Positions 15,563 through 23,292 of a stretch of 24,039 nt of DNA are shown piece by piece (positions within the stretch are counted from its first letter, which is position 1; each line of letters begins with the position of its first letter). The translations under genes and the position numbers were made by a program. The notes below the pieces were generated by a model, which was given only the letters and a program-made list of their open reading frames with translations, searched no databases and had not been told where the DNA came from. Origin of the DNA: UBA11891 sp965658355. Its GTDB lineage: Bacteria; Bacteroidota; Bacteroidia; Flavobacteriales; Flavobacteriaceae. The stretch is from positions 1 to 24,039 of the forward strand of contig CBFHRX010000028.1 in assembly GCA_965658355.1 (NCBI GenBank), given 5' to 3'.

Positions 15563-16729
15563 TTAGGAATCTTTATTGATTTTGTGCCGCTTTTTGGTTC
15601 CAGCATAGATGGGGAAGTGGAGCAAGCGAGATTCTAATTTTCCATTAAAGAGCTTTATTTTCCGGCTCGGCCGTAAGCCAATACTTTTCATCGCCTCCAA
15701 ATTACCGGTAATCATCCAGGCCTGAGTGTCGGGGTATTTGTTCTTAAAGGTATCCCCTATTTTCTCATACATTTCCTTGATATCTCCCTCTAAACGTTCC
15801 CCATAAGGTGGATTTGTGACCAAATGCAGGGGCCCATCAGATTGTTTTTCGGTAAAGAAAAAATTAGCTCTACTAACCGTAATAAACTCCTCCAAATTAG
15901 CTTCTGCTATGTTCTCTTGTGCTTTCCGTACTGCTGATGGCGCCTTATCAGAACCCGTAATTTGAACCGTAGGTGAGATCACCTTCTCCAACAAACTGGA
16001 ACGTATGGTTTCAAAAAGTTCAGGGTCCCAATTGGACCAACGCTCAAAGGCAAATTCTTCTCGATTGATATTCGCGGGGATATTCGCGGCCATCATAGCG
16101 GCTTCTATCAGAATAGTGCCACTCCCACACATGGGGTCTATAAAGTCCGTTGTAGCATCCCAGCCGGAATGTAAGATCATACCTGCAGCCAGGACTTCGT
16201 TAATAGGGGCGATATTGGTCGCTAGTCGGTAGCCACGCTTGTGAAGCGACTCTCCAGAAGAGTCTAGGGAAATGCTCACCTGACTCTCTTGTATATGAAT
16301 ATGAATGCGCAAATCGGGCCGATTGGTATCCACTGAAGGGCGAGCCCCTTTCAAGCGTCTAAATCGGTCTACAATAGCATCTTTTGCTTTTTGACTGACA
16401 TAGAGGGAATGCGTAAAACGATCGCCAATCACAACACTGTCTATAGAAAAAGTTTGATTTTCATTCATATAGTCTTCCCAGGGATAGCGATAGAGCCCCT
16501 GGTAGAACATCTCATCATTCCCTGCAGCAAATTGGTGAATGGGCATTAGAATTTTCAAGGCGGTTCTTAAGGCCAGATTTGCTTTGTAAAGAAATCCTAA
16601 GTCCCCTTTAAAGCGTACCAATCGATTACCTTCTTGTATCTCTCGAGCGCCAAGCCGCAGCAATTCCTTTGCTAAAAGCGGCTCGAAACCATAAAAGGTT
16701 TTGGCTAAAAAATGTAGATTTTTGTCCAT
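15563..16729 (-). CDS. rlmL: THUMP-domain RNA (guanine-N2) methyltransferase, RlmL/YpsC-like
   Basis: 388 residues. The N-terminal ferredoxin-like and THUMP part (about 1-160) begins FLAKTFYGFEPLLAKELLRLG and includes RPDLRIHIHI. The methyltransferase domain has FIDPMCGSGTILIEAA with Asp198 for SAM binding and the N-methylation motif NPPYGER at 306-312. Relatives put a methyl group on N2 of a guanosine in 23S rRNA (m2G2445 for RlmL in E. coli). Here only the RlmL half is present, without the RlmK half of the E. coli fusion, as is usual in Bacteroidota. A -7 element at 16746-16753 lies just upstream. It is cotranscribed with the small membrane protein that follows. Confidence 0.9.
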   Translation of the reverse strand: MDKNLHFLAKTFYGFEPLLAKELLRLGAREIQEGNRLVRFKGDLGFLYKANLALRTALKILMPIHQFAAGNDEMFYQGLYRYPWEDYMNENQTFSIDSVVIGDRFTHSLYVSQKAKDAIVDRFRRLKGARPSVDTNRPDLRIHIHIQESQVSISLDSSGESLHKRGYRLATNIAPINEVLAAGMILHSGWDATTDFIDPMCGSGTILIEAAMMAANIPANINREEFAFERWSNWDPELFETIRSSLLEKVISPTVQITGSDKAPSAVRKAQENIAEANLEEFITVSRANFFFTEKQSDGPLHLVTNPPYGERLEGDIKEMYEKIGDTFKNKYPDTQAWMITGNLEAMKSIGLRPSRKIKLFNGKLESRLLHFPIYAGTKKRHKINKDS

Positions 16730-16745
16730 TTTAGAATGTCTGGTT

Positions 16746-16753
16746 CAAAAATA
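16746..16753 (-). promoter_or_regulatory. -7 promoter element for the THUMP methyltransferase
   Basis: The minus strand reads TATTTTTG, an exact TAnnTTTG match. The expected start of transcription is near 16740, giving a leader of about 10 bases before the ATG at 16729. It lies back to back with the plus-strand element at 16757-16764, three bases away. Confidence 0.45.
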
Positions 16754-16756
16754 AGC

Positions 16757-16764
16757 TAATTTTG
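16757..16764 (+). promoter_or_regulatory. -7 promoter element for the ZIP transporter
   Basis: TAATTTTG exactly matches TAnnTTTG. Transcription would begin near 16770, which places the ATG at 16785 downstream and rules out the GTG at 16764 as the start. No clear -33 motif was seen. Confidence 0.45.
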
Positions 16765-16784
16765 TGGGGCGTTTAGTACAATCC

Positions 16785-17465
16785 ATGACAGACTCTATAG
16801 TATTCATTAGTCTTCCCTTTTTAGGCGCTTGCTTTGGTTATTTGATAGCCCGTTTTTTACTTCAAAGTCGCCCCCAATTTCAATCGTTATTACTGGCTTT
16901 CAGTGGGGCCTTTTTATTGGCTGTTGTCTTTTTTGAGTTGCTCCCCGAAATCTACAGCAATGCTGATTTCATCCCTGGCTATTGGATTATTGGGGGAATA
17001 ATCCTGCAAATAGGATTGGAATTTTTCTCTAAAGGTGTCGAGCACGGCCATACACATTCTCACAATCACCATCAATTTCCGCTTTTGATTTTGCTGAGTT
17101 TAGGCATGCATGCCTTCCTTGAAGGGCTGCCCTTGGAGGCACATCCTTCGCTAGCTATTGGAATGTTCATCCATAAAATCCCCATCGCCATAGCGCTTTA
17201 CAGCCTGTTGCATCAGTACCCAATAGCTTCTTATAATCGATTCGGAGTCCTTTTGGGATTTGCCTTATTGACCCCTTTGGGAGGTGTTTTAGGAAAAAAC
17301 ATCTTTCTTTCTGATGAAACAACCGGAATCATCACAGCCCTGGTTATTGGATTGCTACTCCATATTGCCACCACCATCCTCTTTGAAAGTAATGAGGGAC
17401 ATCGACTCAAGAGAAATAAACTGATCAGCATACTGTTGGGCTTTTTAATTGGTAGTCTTCTTTAG
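16785..17465 (+). CDS. ZIP family metal transporter
   Basis: About 226 residues from the ATG at 16785 (the frame is open from GTG 16764, but that codon is part of the predicted promoter). There are about eight hydrophobic helices. A His-rich loop, HGHTHSHNHH at about 87-96, lies after the third helix. The metal-path motifs are HAFLEG at 109-114 (fourth helix) and HKIP at 130-133 (fifth helix), both standard in ZIP proteins. The family brings Zn, Fe or Mn into the cytoplasm; which metal cannot be told. There is no visible Fur or Zur-like site that I can name. Divergent from the THUMP methyltransferase gene. Confidence 0.9.
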   Translation: MTDSIVFISLPFLGACFGYLIARFLLQSRPQFQSLLLAFSGAFLLAVVFFELLPEIYSNADFIPGYWIIGGIILQIGLEFFSKGVEHGHTHSHNHHQFPLLILLSLGMHAFLEGLPLEAHPSLAIGMFIHKIPIAIALYSLLHQYPIASYNRFGVLLGFALLTPLGGVLGKNIFLSDETTGIITALVIGLLLHIATTILFESNEGHRLKRNKLISILLGFLIGSLL

Positions 17466-17668
17466 TATTACCGGTTATGACATTTAATTCACCATCTATT
17501 ACATTAATTAGGACATAAACTACATCACTATTGTTTGGTGTTCTTGAATGATGGACTTTAGCAGTATAAATAACAAACAAGATGTTGTTTATTTTGTTTT
17601 AAGTTCTTCATTATTTAGTGATAGTTTTTAAAATATAGTTTGTTTTAGCATGCATACTCTATTGGAAT

Positions 17669-17762
17669 AAGACTGGACAATTTTCAATTTCCACAGCTCT
17701 TTAGAAGTTACAATTTTTAAAATGGAAATTCCCAAAAAGTCCCCCATCGTTCAGTCTTTTTT
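17669..17762 (+). ncRNA. Candidate structured RNA or long terminator with U6 tail
   Basis: A 7-bp outer stem (AAGACTG/CAGTCTT) and an 8-bp inner stem (AATTTCCA/TGGAAATT) are nested, and the outer stem runs straight into UUUUUU at 17757-17762. The loops are large. It could be a small RNA with an intrinsic terminator or only the end of the ZIP transcript. I recognise no RNA family. Confidence 0.25.
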
Positions 17763-17833
17763 CAATAGTTAATGAAAACGAAAAACACATGATTTAACCT
17801 ACTCTTTGCTTTTTTTTTCGTTTGGTTTTTGTT

Positions 17834-17863
17834 AAAATCCCCCTTCCCAAAAAGGGGGGTTTT
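17834..17863 (+). terminator. Rho-independent-type hairpin upstream of the ABM-like gene
   Basis: AAAATCCCCC (17834-17843) pairs with GGGGGGTTTT (17854-17863) over ten positions, one of them T-G, with a ten-base loop, followed by a T-rich run (TCTGTTTTGT). It sits 32 bases before the next start codon. It may end transcripts from the left or act as an attenuator in the leader of the next gene. Confidence 0.6.
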
Positions 17864-17895
17864 CTGTTTTGTAAAACCTGCTCAATGATGACAAT

Positions 17896-18180
17896 ATGCA
17901 TACAGATATCATCTACTACACCTTAACTCCAAACTGGTCCCTTTCCGATTTTTTACAACTTTGCGAAAAGGTTCGCAAAGAATGGATGCAAGACCAAAAA
18001 GGGTTTGTCTCTTGGACCCAATACCGGAATAGCAAGGGAGGGTTTACCGATATAGTCGAATGGGAATCAAAGGGCATGATGAAACTAGCGGAAGCTCAAA
18101 TGAAGTACAATCGATACAAGGTGGAATGGGAGTCTTGCTATCAGGTTGAAAAGTCAGAGTCTTTAGAAAGCATTGTTTGA
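17896..18180 (+). CDS. Small ABM-like (dimeric alpha/beta-barrel) protein
   Basis: 94 residues with no signal or membrane segment. The arrangement of an N-terminal strand (TDIIYYTLTPNW), a helix (LCEKVRKEWMQDQKG), a strand with FVSWTQYRNSKGGFTDIVEWES and a second helix resembles the ferredoxin-like ABM/DUF fold found in small dimeric monooxygenases and stress proteins. I see no catalytic residue that would set its activity. It is followed 36 bases later by a serine dehydratase gene on the same strand, so it may share a transcript; the strong hairpin upstream could control both. The fold call is inference from pattern, not from a search. Confidence 0.72.
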   Translation: MHTDIIYYTLTPNWSLSDFLQLCEKVRKEWMQDQKGFVSWTQYRNSKGGFTDIVEWESKGMMKLAEAQMKYNRYKVEWESCYQVEKSESLESIV

Positions 18181-18216
18181 TTACTTTCAAATAAGTAGCT
18201 TTATAAAAACTTTTAG

Positions 18217-19134
18217 GTGAAAAGCATACACCAACCAACCCCTTTACTAGCGACAACTACCTCTAATACAAATGCCACTATTTGGTTGAAATTAGAAAAT
18301 TTACAGCCCAGTGGTTCGTTTAAATTAAGGGGCATTGGTCATAAATGTGCGGTCTTCGCACAAGAAGGGGTTCAAGAATTTATTTGTGCCTCTGGCGGAA
18401 ATGCCGGAATAGCCGTGGCTTACTCGGGTCGTATTCTGCAGATTCCTGTAAAAGTCGTAGTCCCCAAAACGACCTCCCAAAAAGCGATCCAGGCCATTGC
18501 CGATCATGGGGCCAGCGTTCACGTATTTGGCGATTCCTATCAGCAAGCCCATCAAAAAGCACTGGAACTACTCCACAAGAAAAACAGCTACATACATGCC
18601 TACGATCACCCCTTAGTATGGGAGGGACATGCAACTCTGATAGACGAAGTAAAAAAAGAAGGGCTGCGCCCCGATGGCATTGTTTTAGCCGTTGGCGGGG
18701 GTGGGCTTTTATGCGGGGTAGCAGAAGGATTGAAACGCACTAAATGGGAAGACATCCCCATTTTAGCCCTAGAAACAAAAGGCGCCCATGCCCTAGCCTA
18801 TTCCTTAGAAGCCAACAAACTCCGAGCACTTGAAAAAATAAGCAGTATTGCCACAACCCTTGGAGCCAGTCAAGTGGCGCAAAAAGCCTTTGAAGTGGCC
18901 ACAAGTCAGGCCGTAGAAAGTTGTGTTGTCACAGACAAACAAGCCGTTCGTGCCTGCTTGCAATTTTACCAAGAACAGCAATCGGTAGTAGAGCCCGCCT
19001 GTGGCGCTGCCTTATCCGTAGTGTATGAAGGCCACTCTTTCCTAGAAGACAAGAAAAATGTGCTCGTGATTGTCTGTGGCGGCTCCGGCAGCAGTTTGGA
19101 ACAGCTGCAAAAGTGGGAGAAAGAACTCTCCTAG
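18217..19134 (+). CDS. L-serine/L-threonine dehydratase-like PLP enzyme
   Basis: 305 residues, fold-type II PLP enzyme. PSGSFKLRGIGHK contains the PLP Lys36, ASGGNAGIAVAY (59-64) binds the substrate carboxylate, VGGGGLLCG with Gly160-163 binds the phosphate, and CGGSGSS near the C-terminus supplies the Ser for the pyridine nitrogen. The SFKLRGIGH form and the length match the animal-type serine dehydratase (SDS) group, which turns L-serine, and often L-threonine, into pyruvate or 2-oxobutyrate plus ammonia. There is no ACT regulatory domain, so it is probably the catabolic type. The start is GTG at 18217, right before the KSIHQPTPLL segment typical of the family start. It ends 5 bases before the end of the convergent SulP gene. 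Confidence 0.88.
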   Translation: MKSIHQPTPLLATTTSNTNATIWLKLENLQPSGSFKLRGIGHKCAVFAQEGVQEFICASGGNAGIAVAYSGRILQIPVKVVVPKTTSQKAIQAIADHGASVHVFGDSYQQAHQKALELLHKKNSYIHAYDHPLVWEGHATLIDEVKKEGLRPDGIVLAVGGGGLLCGVAEGLKRTKWEDIPILALETKGAHALAYSLEANKLRALEKISSIATTLGASQVAQKAFEVATSQAVESCVVTDKQAVRACLQFYQEQQSVVEPACGAALSVVYEGHSFLEDKKNVLVIVCGGSGSSLEQLQKWEKELS

Positions 19135-19139
19135 CCCCC

Positions 19140-20669
19140 TTAAAGCTGATCTACCACTACTTTGTAATTCGGATCTTCAAGTACATTCACATTGATAATC
19201 TTATCCGCATTCTGAAGCAACTTTTGACAGTCTTTACTTAGATGCATCAACTGAACGCGCTTGCCTTGCTTTAGGTAGCGTTCGGTCGTTTTATTTAAAG
19301 CTTCTATAGCAGACATGTCGACCACACGACTCTCTTTAAAATCTATGATGACTTCATCAGGATCATTTTGCACGTCAAACTTTTCAGTAAAGGCCGCAAT
19401 AGAACCAAAAAACAAAGGCCCGTATATCTCATAATGCTTCACCCCGTTTTCATCTATTCTTTTACGCGCCCGAATGCGTTTGGCATTGTCCCAGGCAAAA
19501 ACCAAGGAAGCGATAACAACCCCTATCAACACCGCCAATGCAAGGTTATGAAGGAAGATTGTTACAAGCGTAACCACAATCATCACAAATATATCGGAAG
19601 GCGGCATTTTGTTAAAGGCTCTTAAACTAGACCACTCAAAAGTACCAATCGCCACCATGATCATAAGCCCGGTTAAGGCCGCCATGGGCATTCGCTCTAT
19701 CAAAGAAGCGCCAAACATCACAAATCCTAATAAGACCACTGCAGCCACAATACCCGACAGTCGGGCACGTGCCCCGTTAGAGGTATTAATCAAACTTTGC
19801 CCAATCATGGCACAGCCTCCCATCCCAGAAAAAACACCTGAAAGCATATTGGCAACGCCTTGTGCCACAGCTTCTTTATTCCCACTCCCCCTTGTCTCTG
19901 TTATCTCATCAATAATATTGAGGGTCAACAAACTTTCTATTAAACCGACTCCAGCCACAATAGCCGCATAGGGAAAAATCAATTGGAGGGTGTCAAAAGT
20001 CAAAGGAACATTAGGCAAATGAAAAGGGGGAAAGCCTCCTTGTATAGACGCAATATCCCCTACCGTTCGGGTATCTATCCCCAAAGCTACTACAAGCCCA
20101 AAAATACTTAGAATGGCAACTAGGGAAGCTGGAACCACCTTGGTCAGCTTGGGAAGCAACCAGATAATGCTCATCGTTAATAGGACAAGCCCTACAAAAA
20201 TAGTGAGGGATCCCCCCCCCAACCAGGCACCTGTAGAGTCTTTAAATTGTTGGAATTGGGACGTAAAAATGATAATCGCCAATCCATTGACAAACCCAAA
20301 AATAACAGAGTGTGGCACCAATCGCATCAATTTCCCCAGACGAAGAACCCCCGCCAAGACTTGAATGATTCCTGCCAAGACAACTGTCGCAAATACATAC
20401 TCAGGACCATGGGAGAGCGCAAGCGTCACAATAACCACGGCAACAGCTCCTGTAGCCCCGGAGATCATCCCCGGACGACCGCCGAATATAGAGGTGACCA
20501 ATCCCATCATAAAGGCCGCATAAAGACCCGTTAGAGGCGATAAGCCTGCTATTAAAGCAAAAGCCACAGCCTCTGGCACCAATGCCAAGGCTACGGTGAG
20601 CCCCGAAAGGATTTCTGTTTTATAATTAACGGTCTGTTGAAAGTCAAAAAGGTTGATGTATTTCTTCAT
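19140..20669 (-). CDS. SulP family anion transporter with STAS domain
   Basis: 509 residues. The N-terminus has EILSGLTVALALVPEAVAFALIAGLSPLTGLYAAF, the conserved SulP start, followed by FGGRPGMISGATGA and about a dozen further hydrophobic segments, including GGCAMIGQSLINTSNGARARLSGI. The C-terminal part (about 400-509) is a STAS domain with VIIDFKESRVVDMSAIEAL. Family members carry sulfate, bicarbonate or other anions across the inner membrane, mostly with Na+ or H+. No carbonic anhydrase or sulfur-assimilation gene is adjacent, so the substrate stays open. A -7 element at 20755-20762 gives a leader of about 80 bases. Confidence 0.93.
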   Translation of the reverse strand: MKKYINLFDFQQTVNYKTEILSGLTVALALVPEAVAFALIAGLSPLTGLYAAFMMGLVTSIFGGRPGMISGATGAVAVVIVTLALSHGPEYVFATVVLAGIIQVLAGVLRLGKLMRLVPHSVIFGFVNGLAIIIFTSQFQQFKDSTGAWLGGGSLTIFVGLVLLTMSIIWLLPKLTKVVPASLVAILSIFGLVVALGIDTRTVGDIASIQGGFPPFHLPNVPLTFDTLQLIFPYAAIVAGVGLIESLLTLNIIDEITETRGSGNKEAVAQGVANMLSGVFSGMGGCAMIGQSLINTSNGARARLSGIVAAVVLLGFVMFGASLIERMPMAALTGLMIMVAIGTFEWSSLRAFNKMPPSDIFVMIVVTLVTIFLHNLALAVLIGVVIASLVFAWDNAKRIRARKRIDENGVKHYEIYGPLFFGSIAAFTEKFDVQNDPDEVIIDFKESRVVDMSAIEALNKTTERYLKQGKRVQLMHLSKDCQKLLQNADKIINVNVLEDPNYKVVVDQL

Positions 20670-21221
20670 AGGTGGAAAATGAACTCAAAATCTCTTAGTG
20701 GCCAAACAAGCAGCCTCCTAAAAAAAGTCGCATTCGATTAAAATTTCAATCCGGCAAAGGTACAATACCTTAAGCCGATACCATACGAATTGTATGATGA
20801 AAATGTTAGCAACTCAAATCGAGGAGTCCTTGTGTAAGAAAATTCCTAGAAGCCATCCCCCGCATTATACTTGAGCTAAGCTCCTTATTTAGGGTGCTAT
20901 TAAAAGTTTACTACTTTTAACGTGAACTGTCCCAAACTGTTCTACTACCGATTAACCTACCGACTGGAATTTCTACTCTAGACTTTTTGGGCAACTACTT
21001 AAAGGCTTTTAGTGAACTGTTTTTACGTAAGCTGTTTAGGAGTGCTAGCTACTAGCTAGTATCCTTTGTTGGTTTTGACCTTAGGTTCCAAACTGACTAG
21101 TACTAGTAGTCCAGAATTGAGGATCTACATGTGAAAAACAACAAGGATAAAACACCGCTATCGAAACCGTATTCGGATATACGGAAGTTAGAAAAAATAG
21201 GTAACCCAAATCAAGAAAACA
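20670..21221. other. Gene-free stretch of about 550 bases with clustered palindromes
   Basis: The left part holds the sulP promoter and a near-palindrome (CATACGAATTGTATG, 20782-20796). From 20880 to 21115 there is no credible gene. Seen there are a perfect 8-bp hairpin TTAAAAGT/ACTTTTAA (20900-20920), two copies of GTGAACTGT about 90 bases apart, and the palindromes ACTAGCTAGT (21051-21060) and ACTAGTACTAGT (21096-21107). A 64-codon open frame at 21131-21325 runs over the start of the lipoprotein gene and is not supported. Confidence 0.6.
20755..20762 (-). promoter_or_regulatory. -7 promoter element for the SulP gene
   Basis: Minus strand TACCTTTG matches TAnnTTTG exactly, about 85 bases before the ATG at 20669. 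The near-palindrome at 20782-20796 lies about 20 bases upstream of it, where a regulator could bind. No good -33 element was found. Confidence 0.45.
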
Positions 21222-22784
21222 ATGAAACTCCAAAACAGTTACAGTTCCGTAATTTTAACTTTTATGGCAATACTCTTTTCCTGTCAAAAAGACAATGCAG
21301 TTCAGGAGCAATCCCAACAAGTTGACAGTTTACTTCACGACCCTTTTGCTGATATTCCCCGTTTAGAAAATCCCTACTCAGTAAAAAATATGAAAAAAGC
21401 TTTAGAAAGTTTAAAAAGTAATAAAGGAAAAGAGTACACCAACACTAAAATTAATACTACACATTACTATATAAAATTTACACCAAGAAATGAAAAAGAA
21501 TTCGATATACTAAAATCAGACAGTCTCTTAATTCTATACAACCATCCGCTTGATGTAAAAGAATTGATTATTCCTAAAACAGTAGCTATAAACAATAACC
21601 TAGAGGTACCTCCCGTAATGTGGTGTGCCGTCACAGTAGATCATAAATTGCCCAAAGGATGTCCCTACAAAATTTTAGAAGACCTCTATATTAAAGATGA
21701 GATTAAAATAAAGGACGACGGAAAACAATTCAGTCATAATCTTGCTTTTGAAGAAGAGTTGGTAGAGGAATCAATGCGTTTAACAGGAAATTTGGAAGAA
21801 AATACAGAAACAAAAAGTGAAAAAAAAGTGAGTTGGCGACCTGCTGGAACGATTAAGTCTTGGGATGATAATATAACGGCTACAGGAAGTTTTATTGGAG
21901 TTGAAGGTGTTGAAGTAAGAGCAAGAAGGTGGTTTACAACTCATAAAGGGAAAGCAAAATCAAGTTGATATTACTCCTGTGATGGGTATTTTCGTAGAGA
22001 TGCTAATTACAGTATTGATTGGGAGAGGTATCAATTTGCACTTAGAGTCAGTTGGCTAAAAGGAGCAGCCTATAAAGGTCCTAAAAAAAGAGGCAATTGG
22101 AATTTGAATATAAAAAGTGGAAAGCAAGAATATTATGCTACTATATTTAGGGCAGCCTATCATTACTACTATAAGGATATAAAAGGATTAAGACGTCCTC
22201 CTCAAAACAGTTTATTGACAACACAAATGAAGTTAAAAGCAGTTTTACAGGATGGTGGTAAGTGTGGTAATAGAAGTCCAAACAATGGGTGTCATACTAC
22301 CTTTTGGAGAGCTTTTGGTTTATACAGCCCAATTAGTATTTATACTTATCAAAAACCTACTATGGAAACATATGCAACAACAATTCATGAATTAGCTCAT
22401 GCCTCACATTGGAAAATGGAAAAATCTATAACATTCAACTTTAACAGTATAGACAATAAAGTGAAAGAATCTTGGGCTAGAGGAGTGCAATGGGAATTGG
22501 GCAGAATGACTTACCCCAACTATTTAGGAGGAAGATTTAGCACCGGAGATTACACATTAGTTGTTGCTGATATGATAGACGATGATTTTGAAACTACCCT
22601 GCCTAATACTAATAAAGGTTTTTACATTGATACTAAAGACCAAGTTTCTGGTTATACAATTAAACAAATAGAGGATGCATTGGTAGACCAAAAAGCATGG
22701 AATAATTGGAGAAACAATATTATACGAAAATATGAGAACTCAACAGAAGATAATTTAAACCCCTTATTTAAAGCTTATGAATAA
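21222..22784 (+). pseudogene. Lipoprotein with zincin (HExxH) metalloprotease domain, split by an in-frame TGA
   Basis: One 520-codon frame from ATG 21222 to TAA 22782-22784, broken only by TGA at 21966-21968. The first part (248 residues) has a lipoprotein signal with Cys21 (AILFSC), then a charged, mostly unfamiliar region ending in VEGVEVRARRWFTTHKG. After the TGA the same frame continues without a stop: YYSCDGYFRRDANYSIDWER and onward. The zinc site is TIHELAHASHW, with His389 and His393 of the joined protein, and Glu416 in KESWARG is a likely third ligand, as in gluzincins. The sequence around the TGA reads naturally with Gly there (GGA to TGA), so a recent nonsense change or a sequencing error is likely. 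TGA ends other genes here, so recoding is unlikely. An ORF starting at ATG 22104 could still make the zinc domain without export. Confidence 0.75.
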
Positions 22785-23190
22785 TATAAAAATATTGGTT
22801 TTAGGAATAGTTTTAACCTGCTTACATTCTTGTGGACAAACATTGACAGAGAGACAATATACTACATCAGCAACTATTTTTTTAATAAACAATACCTCTG
22901 TAGTTATTAAATCAGACACTATATTGGGCTACGTGATCCAACCTGGAGATACCTTAATTCATAGAGAATCTCATTCTAATGAATATAATGAAAAACCCTC
23001 AATAAATAGTTACGACCCGTTTGCAACCAATAATAGTTTATTTATTTATGGTAACAATTCAGAGTGTGAACTTGGTTTAGATACAATTGAAAATTATGAA
23101 AACAGAAAAGAAACGAGTCCATTAGAATTTGAATTTACTTTTCGTTTTACCGAAGAAAAAAAAGCGAATTCAAGTCCTTGTAATTTATAA
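22777..23190 (+). CDS. Small lipoprotein of unknown function
   Basis: 137 residues. The signal ends in LHSC with Cys19, followed by a Thr/Asn/Ser-rich mature part with a few likely beta strands (ATIFLINNTSVVIKSD, LEFEFTFRFTEE). No recognised domain. It begins 8 bases before the stop of the split metalloprotease gene, so the two are cotranscribed and possibly coupled in translation. It may be a partner or a chaperone-like companion of that protein, but there is no direct evidence. Codon use is AT-rich like its neighbours. Confidence 0.72.
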   Translation: MNNIKILVLGIVLTCLHSCGQTLTERQYTTSATIFLINNTSVVIKSDTILGYVIQPGDTLIHRESHSNEYNEKPSINSYDPFATNNSLFIYGNNSECELGLDTIENYENRKETSPLEFEFTFRFTEEKKANSSPCNL

Positions 23191-23231
23191 AAAAAGACGA
23201 ATCACCTTTGCCTAAACGGAATAAACACAGT

Positions 23232-23259
23232 AGCGGCTTGGGTATAAATTCAAGCCGCT
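23232..23259 (+). terminator. Strong hairpin between two lipoprotein genes
   Basis: AGCGGCTTG (23232-23240) and CAAGCCGCT (23251-23259) form a perfect 9-bp stem with a 10-base loop. The following TATTTAAAT is only weakly T-rich, so it is a probable but not ideal terminator for the lipoprotein pair on the left. Confidence 0.5.
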
Positions 23260-23292
23260 TATTTAAATCTTATAAAAAAAAATAAAAGAGCC

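Larger units (their letters stand above)
17466..17895. other. 430-base intergenic region with nested inverted repeats
   Basis: No open frame of useful length. The plus strand contains three notable inverted repeats: AAGACTG (17669-17675) with CAGTCTT (17752-17758), enclosing AATTTCCA (17686-17693) with TGGAAATT (17723-17730) and followed by six T; AAACGAAAAA near 17776 with TTTTTCGTTT near 17815-17824; and the strong GC-rich hairpin at 17834-17863. Whether they belong to the ZIP gene's 3' end, a small RNA, or the leader of the next gene is not decided by sequence. Confidence 0.6.

Noticed and set aside
20880..21115. Integron attC or phage attachment site
   Set aside because: Palindromes are present, but the attC core pair (RYYYAAC and GTTRRRY in the right arrangement) was not found, and there is no integrase or duplicated tRNA end.
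21131..21325. 64-codon frame upstream of the lipoprotein
   Set aside because: It overlaps the lipoprotein start in another frame, is rich in Lys/Asn as AT-rich noncoding DNA gives, and has no recognisable feature.
21966..21968. TGA read as Gly or selenocysteine
   Set aside because: rlmD and the ABM-like gene use TGA as their natural stop, so the code is standard, and no selenocysteine insertion structure or redox Cys context is apparent. A nonsense change or sequence error is simpler.
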